A stretch of 64,000 nucleotides of DNA. Source: Virgisporangium aliadipatigenens. GTDB lineage: Bacteria; Actinomycetota; Actinomycetes; Mycobacteriales; Micromonosporaceae. Shown in pieces: positions 58,208 to 64,000 of the stretch. The notes under the pieces are model-generated. The model was given only the letters and a program-made list of their open reading frames with translations. It was not told where the DNA came from and ran no database searches. The position numbers and the translations under genes are program-made. The first letter of the stretch is position 1. Each line of letters opens with the position of its first letter. The stretch covers positions 1 to 64,000 of the forward strand of contig NZ_BOPF01000026.1 of NCBI RefSeq assembly GCF_016863615.1, given 5' to 3'.

Positions 58208-59695
58208 ATGCCACCCGCCTTAGAACACCAGGTCAGCACCCGTGGACGCGAATACCTGCGAGTCAGCAGGGACCGGTCGGGACGAGAGCGATCGCCAGAA
58301 GAGCAGCACCGCGATCATGTCGGTGCGACCGCCGAGCGGGGCTGGACGCTGGGTAACGCCTACCGCGACATCGGTAGCGCATCGCGGTACGCGACGCGGG
58401 CGCGTGAGGGCTTCGATCGGCTGATCGCCGACCTGCAGAAGGACCGGTTCGGCGCCGAGGTACTGGTTCTCTGGGAGGGGTCGCGCGGTTCCCGTAAGAC
58501 GAACGAGTGGGTCCTGCTGATCGACCTGTGCGAGGAACGCGACGTCAAGATCTTCATCTTTACGTACGACCGAGTTTTCGACCCGCGCAACCCCTACGAT
58601 CGCGCGGACTTGTTGGAGTTGGCCATCAAGAGCGAGCTGGCGTCGGCGGAAACGTCGAAGCGGACTCGCCGTGCGGCTGCGGCGAGCGCGGCAGAAGGCA
58701 CGCCGTTTGGTCGCTGCCCGTACGGCTACCGGCGTCGCTACGACCCGGTCACTCGCAAGCTGGTAGCGCAGGAGGAGGAGCCGGCCGAGGCTGCGGTGAT
58801 TCGGGAACTGTACGAGCGCATCCAGAAGGGTCACTCATTGCGGTCGATCGAGAAGGACTTGGAGGCGCGTGGGGTACGGACTCGGACGGGTTTGGTGTTC
58901 AGCGCTCAGCATCTGCGGTCGATGGCGCTGAACCCGGCCTACAGCGGACAGCGGGTCCACGATCCCGGCCGAACCAACGGGCACACCTTGTCGGCGAAGG
59001 CGACCTACACCCAGGCGCAGTGGCCGGCACTGGTTGACCGCGCGGTGTTTCTGGCGGTGAAGCGCAAGTTGACGGCGCCAGAGCGGGTGACGACCCGCCC
59101 TGGGCGGGGTGTGCACATGTTGTCGATGATCGCGGTATGTGATGTGTGCGACGGGCCGCTCGCGGCGCGTAACTCCGAGCGGGGCCGGGAGTACACGTGT
59201 CACCGTAAGAGCTGTGTCCGCATCGACTACGACGGGCTGAATACGTTCGCCGAGGCGGCGGTGATGGACCTGTTTGCTCGGCCGGAAAACCTCGCGTGGC
59301 TGACCGCTGCGCATGACGACACGGAGTTGCTCGCTGTTCAGGAGCAGGTGGCGGAGCTTCAGCACGAGTTGGACACGTTGGCCGACCAGGTCGGGGCGGG
59401 AACGTTGTCAGTGATGCTCGCGGCGCGGGCCGAGCCGGGAATTCTGTCCAGGCTGAAGGCGGCCAAGGCGCGGGAGGCGGAGTTGTCGACCCCAGCGGAG
59501 TTGCACGACTTCTTCGGGCCGGGGATGGATCCGGTGCAGCGGTGGAAGGATGCGCCGATGCCGGCCCGTCGGCAAGCGTTGCGGTTGCTGCTCTCGCCGA
59601 AGGCATGTGGCGAGCTACGAGTCCGTCGGTCGCCGACGCCTGGGCATCGGTGTCCGGTCGTCGACCGGGTCCGCTGGAGGCGTTCGGACGCGTAA
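58208..59695 (+). CDS. large serine recombinase (integrase)
   Basis: 495 residues. Resolvase domain with catalytic S20 in REYLRVSRDRSGRERSPEEQ and later VLVLWEGSRGSRKTNEWVLL; recombinase domain with GRCPYGYRRRYDPVTRKLVA and NPAYSGQRVHDPGR; zinc ribbon VCDVCDGPLAARNSERGREY followed by TCHRKSCVR; C-terminal coiled-coil region (LLAVQEQVAELQHELDTLAD). All parts of a phage/ICE-type large serine integrase are present. It starts at the broken HNH gene, as expected of an integrase at its own attachment site. Leu TTG and other less GC-rich codons are commoner than in genes to the left. Confidence 0.93.
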   Translation: MPPALEHQVSTRGREYLRVSRDRSGRERSPEEQHRDHVGATAERGWTLGNAYRDIGSASRYATRAREGFDRLIADLQKDRFGAEVLVLWEGSRGSRKTNEWVLLIDLCEERDVKIFIFTYDRVFDPRNPYDRADLLELAIKSELASAETSKRTRRAAAASAAEGTPFGRCPYGYRRRYDPVTRKLVAQEEEPAEAAVIRELYERIQKGHSLRSIEKDLEARGVRTRTGLVFSAQHLRSMALNPAYSGQRVHDPGRTNGHTLSAKATYTQAQWPALVDRAVFLAVKRKLTAPERVTTRPGRGVHMLSMIAVCDVCDGPLAARNSERGREYTCHRKSCVRIDYDGLNTFAEAAVMDLFARPENLAWLTAAHDDTELLAVQEQVAELQHELDTLADQVGAGTLSVMLAARAEPGILSRLKAAKAREAELSTPAELHDFFGPGMDPVQRWKDAPMPARRQALRLLLSPKACGELRVRRSPTPGHRCPVVDRVRWRRSDA

Positions 59696-59746
59696 AGAGC
59701 CGCCGGGCGGCGGATCTCACGATCCCGGAGCGCGAATCCGTTGTGC

Positions 59747-59783
59747 ACGCAGGGCCGTCCCCGGCAGGGGGACGGCCCTGCGT
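59747..59783. terminator. strong hairpin after the recombinase gene
   Basis: A perfect 16-bp stem, ACGCAGGGCCGTCCCC (59747-59762) with its complement (59768-59783), and a 5-nt loop. It lies between the convergent recombinase stop (59695) and the stop of the small gene at 59793, so it can serve both. It resembles a class I actinomycete terminator without a T-run. Confidence 0.8.
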
Positions 59784-59792
59784 AGTGTGGCG

Positions 59793-60128
59793 TTAATGTT
59801 TCGCAGGTCGCGGGTTGAACAACGCGGACAGCGTTTCGCGTTGGTCGGCCGTCAGCGCGGGCCATTGATCGACCATGGACGCGATGTGGGCCATCAGGTA
59901 CTGGTCGCGGAGCGCTTGCCGTAACGCCGACATCTCCGGGGTGTCGGCCGGTTGAGGTTGTGCCATTGCGTGCAGCGCGGCGACTTTCGCCGCGCGTTGC
60001 GCGTCAATGTCCCCGTTCGGCGGCCCGGCTAATGACTCGGTAGCTTCGATCTGGCGGCCGGCGGGTCGGGGCACGCCGGTCGTGGGCCGTGCTCGGTTAC
60101 CGGGGGTGTCGGTGTGGCGCGGGGGCAT
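59793..60128 (-). CDS. hypothetical element protein, 111 aa
   Basis: 111 residues from an ATG at 60128 with GGAGGAAC directly before it. The N-terminal half is Pro/Thr/Arg-rich and probably disordered (PRHTDTPGNRARPTTGVPRP). The C-terminal half is helical (SALRQALRDQYLMAHIASMV; DQWPALTADQRETLSALF). No family recognised. Small proteins beside serine integrases can be recombination-directionality factors, but nothing in this sequence shows it. Overlaps a second possible small frame upstream. Confidence 0.6.
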   Translation of the reverse strand: MPPRHTDTPGNRARPTTGVPRPAGRQIEATESLAGPPNGDIDAQRAAKVAALHAMAQPQPADTPEMSALRQALRDQYLMAHIASMVDQWPALTADQRETLSALFNPRPAKH

Positions 60129-60175
60129 GTTCCTCCACTGTGGACACTCGACTGGGTGGCGAGGTGTTCGTCCAT
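60029..60175 (-). CDS. possible small protein upstream of and overlapping the 111-aa gene
   Basis: 48 residues from an ATG at 60175 (MDEHLATQSSVHSGGTCPRA), preceded by AAAGGAG with a 10-bp gap. It overlaps the 111-residue gene by 100 bp in another frame. It could be a translated leader that couples to the next start, or only a chance frame. It contains the TCCACTGTGGA palindrome (60134-60144). No family recognised. Confidence 0.3.
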   Translation of the reverse strand: MDEHLATQSSVHSGGTCPRATPTPPVTEHGPRPACPDPPAARSKLPSH

Positions 60176-60547
60176 CGCGGATCGTCTCCTTTCTGGAATT
60201 GCAGAGTCGTTCGCCGGTCCGCCATGTCGGCGGAACGGTGGCTCCTCAGATGCGGTGTGCGGCGTGTCCGCCGCGCAGCGTGGCTGGTCTTCGTGCGGCT
60301 TAGCGTTCGAGTTCACCTGCCGAAGCGATGCTCACGTTGCTGCTGAGACCGGTGATCCGCGCTGTGGCCAGGTCATGCCCGCGATCGGGGCACCCGCCAA
60401 GCCGGACAGATAGCCGACGAGGGACCGGCGTCTTGGCCGGGTAGGTCGGCCCGCTAGATGACAGCGGCAGGCGAGCACTCTCGGTAACACTCTTCGAGTC
60501 ACTCGGGGGTGCAAATCGGGTGCACTCGGGTTTACGGGGTGAGTTAC
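60176..60547. other. divergent control region of the element
   Basis: About 370 bp between the minus-strand small genes and the lipoprotein gene. No protein-like frame. The right part (60480-60547) has direct GGGTGCA repeats in CGGGGGTGCAAATCGGGTGCACTCGGG, including a GTGCAC palindrome, shortly before the lipoprotein start. It probably carries promoters for both directions. No tRNA or CRISPR repeat was seen. Confidence 0.4.
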
Positions 60548-61117
60548 ATGAATGTCCGGATAGTTCGCGGCTATGCTCTCGCCGCCGTCCTGTACACGTC
60601 TGTGCTGCTCACGGCGTGCGGCAGGCCCAGCACCGACGAGTCGGCGGCACCGCCGGTGGTTCCTGTTCTCGCTTCGCCGTCGGCTAGCGCCCCCACCGCA
60701 GCATCACCACGTGCGATTGCGGAGCGTGATGCAGTCGTGGCGTATTCCAAGTTTGTTCAGGCGTGGGTGGAGGCGGCGAAGACGTCGGATCCGAATGCGC
60801 CAGGGCTCGCCGAGTTCGGGCAAGGGCAGGCGCTCCGGTTGATTGTCGGAACGCTGATCGACGCGCAGCTCGATCAGAGGGTCGTTCTGGGGACGCTCGG
60901 GTCGTCACCGACGGCGTTCGACGCGCGGCCGGTCGATGTCCCACGGGATGTGGTCGTCAGCGACTGTCTCGACGGGACGAATTGGTTGAGCTACAGGACC
61001 ACCGGCGAGTTGTGGGACGACGAGCCGGGCAGTCGGAAGTTGATGAAGTCCATCGTCCGGCTGACTGATCGTGGTTGGAAGGTCGACGCGATGACGGGTG
61101 GGGTCGAGGCGTGTTGA
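60548..61117 (+). CDS. predicted lipoprotein of the secretion module
   Basis: 189 residues from ATG 60548 (GGGGTGAG 5 bp upstream); an in-frame ATG at 60509 would spoil the signal peptide. Signal and lipobox VLYTSVLLTAC (C24), a Ser/Ala/Pro-rich linker, then a globular domain (AYSKFVQAWVEAAKTSDPNA; WLSYRTTGELWDDEPGSRKL, GWKVDAMTGGVEAC) reminiscent of small NTF2-like lipoproteins in actinobacterial conjugation or secretion loci. Ends in Cys. Coupled by overlap to the next secreted protein. Confidence 0.78.
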   Translation: MNVRIVRGYALAAVLYTSVLLTACGRPSTDESAAPPVVPVLASPSASAPTAASPRAIAERDAVVAYSKFVQAWVEAAKTSDPNAPGLAEFGQGQALRLIVGTLIDAQLDQRVVLGTLGSSPTAFDARPVDVPRDVVVSDCLDGTNWLSYRTTGELWDDEPGSRKLMKSIVRLTDRGWKVDAMTGGVEAC

Positions 61118-61968
61118 CCTGCCGTAGGTCGGCGGCGATCGCCAGCCTGGCGGCTGCACTCGCGATCGGGTCGCCGGCCCACGCGGACAACAACGTGCCC
61201 GGTCCGGGTGACGGTGTGACGTGCGGCCCGTCGCATTGTGACATCGATGTCGGTACGCCCGGCTCCGGTGGCGGCGGTAGCGGCGGGAGTCCCGGCGGTG
61301 GTGGTAACGGCGGTGGGGATTCCGGGCCGGTGAACAACTGTCTGTTCACCGCGGCAAACGTGTCGGCGGAGCAGGCTGCGGAGCTGGGGCATCCGTTGGA
61401 CGGTCCGGGGCGCTGGTATTGGCGGACGTGTTACGACACGGCGACCGGTGCGCAGAATTCGTTGGCGGAGTTGAGGTGGCTGGCGTCCGCGCCGCCGATG
61501 ATCTCGCCGGTGGTGTTGGCGCGGCGGGCGCGGTCGGCGCTTCGTCCGCCGCCGCTGGCCGGTGTGCTCAGCCCGCACGGACGGACGTTGGTCGGGGTAC
61601 CGGTGTGGTTGGCGCTGTCCCGGGGCTTCAGTCCGGTGTCGGCCTCGGCCAGTGTGCCGGGGATGACGGTCATCGCGACGGCGACGCCGGTGCGGGTGAC
61701 GTGGCGGATGGGTGAGGGAAGCACGGTCACGTGCGCGGGGCCGGGGACGGTGTTCACGTTCGGGGTCCACGACCCGAACGCCGGTTCGCCGACGTGTGGG
61801 TTCACCTACCGCCGCTCGTCGCAGGGCAGGCAGTTCACGGTGTCGGCGACGGTGACGTACCGGGTGACGTGGGCCGGTGGTGGCCAGTCCGGGACCGTCG
61901 GCGATCTGACCGCGACCTGGTCGACCCTTCAACAGGTCGACGAGGCGCAGTCCGTCGTCACCGGCTGA
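61111..61968 (+). CDS. secreted glycine-rich protein of the element
   Basis: 285 residues from GTG 61111, overlapping the lipoprotein stop; TTG 61114 is an alternative. Signal peptide RRSAAIASLAAALAIGSPAHA, then a Gly/Ser-rich linker (~45-75, GSGGGGSGGSPGGGGNGGG). The C-terminal part is beta-rich with paired Cys (RWYWRTCYD; GSTVTCAGPGTVF; AGSPTCGFTYRRSS). No family recognised. Looks like a surface or pilus-associated protein rather than an enzyme. Placed between the lipoprotein and SAF-domain genes, so probably part of one assembly. Confidence 0.75.
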   Translation: MLTCRRSAAIASLAAALAIGSPAHADNNVPGPGDGVTCGPSHCDIDVGTPGSGGGGSGGSPGGGGNGGGDSGPVNNCLFTAANVSAEQAAELGHPLDGPGRWYWRTCYDTATGAQNSLAELRWLASAPPMISPVVLARRARSALRPPPLAGVLSPHGRTLVGVPVWLALSRGFSPVSASASVPGMTVIATATPVRVTWRMGEGSTVTCAGPGTVFTFGVHDPNAGSPTCGFTYRRSSQGRQFTVSATVTYRVTWAGGGQSGTVGDLTATWSTLQQVDEAQSVVTG

Positions 61969-62058
61969 CCGAGCATCACGATCACCAAGACGCGGTCCGG
62001 CGAGCATCGTCGGTCGATAAGGGACAGCGGCGCTCGGCCGCCGACGAAACGGGGAATC

Positions 62059-62742
62059 ATGAGTGTGACGACGGAACGGCCGCGTCCTGCGTCGACATCG
62101 ACGGCCGCAAGCGCTCCGGCGGGAGACAAGGCTGGTCGGCGAAACGGCAGGCGTGCCGCTGTCGGCGCTCTGCTCGTGGTCGCCACCGTTGCCGCGTTCT
62201 GGCAGATCGATCTGCGCCGGCACGCCGAAGAGGCGTACGTGGCCACGACCCGTGCGGTGCCGGCCGGGCAGGTGGTGACCGATGCGGACCTGACGACGGT
62301 GCAGGTGGCGAGCGCGTCCGGTCTGGCGTTGCTGCCGGCGTCGCGGCGCAGCGATTTCGTGGGGCGGACCGCGGCGGTGCCGTTGGCGGCCAACAGCTTG
62401 TTGGTGGAAGGCCAGCTCGGTCCGGCGGCGTGGCCGCCGGCGGGGCAAGCGGTGATCGCCGTTCTGGTGAAGGCCGGGAAGGCTCCGGCGACGTTGGCCG
62501 CCGGCACGAACGTCGTGGTCCTGGTGGCCCCGGCAGCAGGCCAGCCGGCTACCGCCGCGTCGAGTCCGGCAGACGCGGCGGTGCAGGTGCGTCGGGCGAC
62601 AGCGATGGTGGTCTCGGCCGTGCCAGGTGAGCAGGAGCCGGGCAGTCAGGTCGTGACGCTGCTGCTCGGCGCTGCGGCGGCCGAGACGGTCGCGGGTGCT
62701 GCCGGTGACGTGTCGCTGGTCCAGTCTGGCGCGAAGGAGTAG
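62059..62742 (+). CDS. SAF-domain membrane protein (CpaB/FlgA-like)
   Basis: 227 residues. A basic Pro/Ala-rich tail, one membrane segment (AAVGALLVVATVAAFWQIDL, ~34-53), then a SAF domain (VATTRAVPAGQVVTDADLTT; AAVPLAANSLLVEGQL) like that of CpaB/RcpC in Tad (Flp) pilus systems and FlgA. In Tad systems CpaB helps assemble the outer part; Gram-positive versions are known. Followed 5 bp later by a MinD/CpaE-like gene and then the ATPase, which matches Tad order. Confidence 0.83.
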   Translation: MSVTTERPRPASTSTAASAPAGDKAGRRNGRRAAVGALLVVATVAAFWQIDLRRHAEEAYVATTRAVPAGQVVTDADLTTVQVASASGLALLPASRRSDFVGRTAAVPLAANSLLVEGQLGPAAWPPAGQAVIAVLVKAGKAPATLAAGTNVVVLVAPAAGQPATAASSPADAAVQVRRATAMVVSAVPGEQEPGSQVVTLLLGAAAAETVAGAAGDVSLVQSGAKE

Positions 62743-62747
62743 CCGCG

Positions 62748-63476
62748 ATGTTGGTGGTGTGTGGATCCGTGTCCGGCGCCCCCGGGGTGTCAACGGCCGC
62801 GGTCGGCTTGGCCGCGTTGTGGAGCGACCTATCGCGGGTGCTGCTCCTGGAGGCGGACCCGTCCGGCGGCGTGGTGGCCGCCCGGTTCGGTGTGGCGCAG
62901 CAGCCAGGGCTGGCGTCGCTCGCGGCGGCCATGCGCCACGGCGGCGAGGTAACCACCGCGGATCATGTTCAGCACCTCGGCCTCGGCGTTACTGCGGTGG
63001 TGGGGCCGGGTTCAGCTGAGACCGCGACCGGCGCGGTCGCCGTGTTGTCCGCACACGCGGACACGACGGTGGCCGCCTTGGCCCCGGCGGTCATCGTCGA
63101 TGTCGGACGGCTTTTCCCGGGAACTCCGGCGGGGGGCCTGCTCGCGGCAGCCGATGTCGTGCTGCTGGCGGTAAGCCCCACGATGGAGGCACTCGACCAC
63201 GCGGACTCCCGAATCAGTGCGCTGCGTGATGCCGCCCCTGGTGCGCGATTCGGATTGTTGGTGGCCGGCAAAGGCCCGTTCCCCGTCGACGAGGTCGGAG
63301 ACCGGCTCGATGTTGCGGTCCAGGCCGAACTGCCGCGGGACCGGTGGGGCGCGGGGGTCCTCGCGGGCCGGTTGACCGGCCGTGGCTGGCGCCGGACCCG
63401 CCTGGCACGTGCTCTCCACGACACCGTGACCGCGTTGGAAGCCGAAACGCACGCACCTATGGACGTGGCATCGTGA
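62748..63476 (+). CDS. MinD/CpaE-like P-loop protein with altered Walker motif
   Basis: 242 residues. The fold is MinD/ParA-like: start LVVCGSVSGAPGVSTAAVGL, then RVLLLEADPSGGVVAARFGV and the switch region ADVVLLAVSPTMEALDHADS. The Walker A that should read KGGxGKST/S is here SGAPGVST, so both lysines are missing and ATP hydrolysis may be lost or unusual. CpaE-type proteins position the Tad apparatus. Its stop overlaps the GTG of the CpaF-like gene. Confidence 0.78.
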   Translation: MLVVCGSVSGAPGVSTAAVGLAALWSDLSRVLLLEADPSGGVVAARFGVAQQPGLASLAAAMRHGGEVTTADHVQHLGLGVTAVVGPGSAETATGAVAVLSAHADTTVAALAPAVIVDVGRLFPGTPAGGLLAAADVVLLAVSPTMEALDHADSRISALRDAAPGARFGLLVAGKGPFPVDEVGDRLDVAVQAELPRDRWGAGVLAGRLTGRGWRRTRLARALHDTVTALEAETHAPMDVAS

Positions 63477-64000
63477 CGGCCCTCGACCACACGCCGACCC
63501 GAACAAGCACGGCAACCGTCGTATCACCCGAGCTGATCGCCCGCATCCGGACTCGCGTCGCGGAACGGCTCGCCGCGCGTGGCGCGGACCTTCCCGACGA
63601 GCAACGGCAAGCACTGATCGCGGCTTACATCGCCGAGGAATTGGTGTCCAACGCCCACACGGACATCTCCGCCGGTCGCACGCCGTTGACACCGCAGGCC
63701 GAGGCGGCTGCGGCCCGCGCTGTGCGGGACAGTTTCACCGGCCTCGGCGGTCTCCAACGCCACATCGACGACCCGTTGGTGGAGGACGTGTTCGTCAACG
63801 GGTTCGACAACGTGTGGATCCGCCGCACCGACGGCACCGTGCACCAGGCGCCACCGGTCGCGGCATCGGACGCCGAGTTGGTCGAGCTGATCCGTGTCGC
63901 CGCCGCCCGCTCCGGGCAGGAGGAACGCCGTTTCGACCGTGGCTCGCCGGCGCTGTCGTTGCAGCTGCCGGGCGGTCAGCGATTGTTCGCGGTGATGGCG
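63473..64000 (+). CDS. CpaF/TadA-family secretion ATPase, N-terminal part (runs off window end)
   Basis: 176 residues before the edge, from a GTG overlapping the upstream stop. The N-terminal helical part (LIARIRTRVAERLAARGADL; EQRQALIAAYIAEELVSNAH) leads into the CpaF signature GLGGLQRHIDDPLVEDVFVN, GFDNVWIRRTDGTVHQAPPV and RFDRGSPALSLQLPGGQRLF. Family members are about 420-500 residues; Walker motifs lie outside the window. It powers a Tad/Flp-pilus-like or related type IV secretion machine. TadB/TadC-like genes would be expected next. Confidence 0.85.
   Translation, partial: MTALDHTPTRTSTATVVSPELIARIRTRVAERLAARGADLPDEQRQALIAAYIAEELVSNAHTDISAGRTPLTPQAEAAAARAVRDSFTGLGGLQRHIDDPLVEDVFVNGFDNVWIRRTDGTVHQAPPVAASDAELVELIRVAAARSGQEERRFDRGSPALSLQLPGGQRLFAVMA

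Noticed and set aside
61731-62630. 299-codon plus-strand frame across secreted-protein and SAF genes
   Set aside because: Arg/Gly shadow in another frame; real frames have a signal peptide and SAF domain.
1-64000. tRNA, rRNA, CRISPR arrays and insertion-sequence transposases
   Set aside because: Looked for T-loop consensus, spaced direct repeats and transposase motifs; none was convincing. The only mobile-type gene is the serine recombinase.

Overview
The window is very GC-rich DNA that codes densely on both strands, with GTG/TTG starts and many 4-bp stop/start overlaps. Its gene families (SARP and SigE-type regulators, several ECF sigma factors, SpoIIE-type phosphatase, sugar ABC importers without their own ATPase) point to a filamentous actinomycete. 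Genus is not resolved. A palindrome TCCACnGTGGA, usually read as Ser-Thr-Val-Asp, recurs across the window and may be a lineage marker.

Layout. 1-8.2 kb: an arabinose/arabinan utilisation locus (partial glycogen debranching enzyme glgX, LacI repressor with tandem operators, GH51 arabinofuranosidase, binding protein, two permeases, secreted GH43 arabinanase). 8.2-15.8 kb: housekeeping and mixed genes (secreted hydrolase, peptide deformylase, APC permease, PP2C phosphatase, FAD monooxygenase). 15.8-21.4 kb: a second sugar importer operon (two permeases, binding protein, Gfo/Idh/MocA oxidoreductase, DUF6807 protein) with two CGAAAnTTTCG operators. 21.5-31.6 kb: a sulfatase-like membrane protein, then what I read as a regulated system for small Cys-rich peptides: TlpA-like thioredoxin, SARP regulator, SigE sigma factor with a candidate anti-sigma partner, S26 signal peptidase, ABC exporter and two paralogous Cys-rich peptides. 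31.6-58 kb: many small metabolic, regulatory and transport units (LLM monooxygenase, RHH/DUF4097, SDRs, sigma factors, LysR/MFS, LRV-repeat protein, glycosyltransferase, GntR/dehydrogenase, GH19-like enzyme, UbiA, FtsX-type ABC with two-component system, YCII/sigma pair, MFS). 58.0-64 kb: a probable integrative element. A serine recombinase begins about 20 bp after the point where an HNH endonuclease gene is cut off. Beyond it lie secreted proteins and a Tad/Flp-like secretion module (SAF-domain protein, MinD/CpaE-like protein, CpaF/TadA ATPase) that runs off the window.

The most interesting part is 23.3-31.6 kb. The peptide gene and the thioredoxin gene are 7.7 kb apart, but their promoters share one architecture: 7-mer direct repeats 11 bp apart, a 9-bp gap, a TACGGT -10 element, then an ATG 6-7 bp later with no Shine-Dalgarno. 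Direct repeats of this kind are typical SARP sites and the SARP gene lies between them, so the modules are probably one regulon. The second peptide core sits in the -1 frame relative to the first, and a perfect hairpin separates the peptides from the exporter. I infer that the S26 peptidase removes the leader, the ABC protein exports the peptide and the thioredoxin handles disulfides. None of this was tested by database search.
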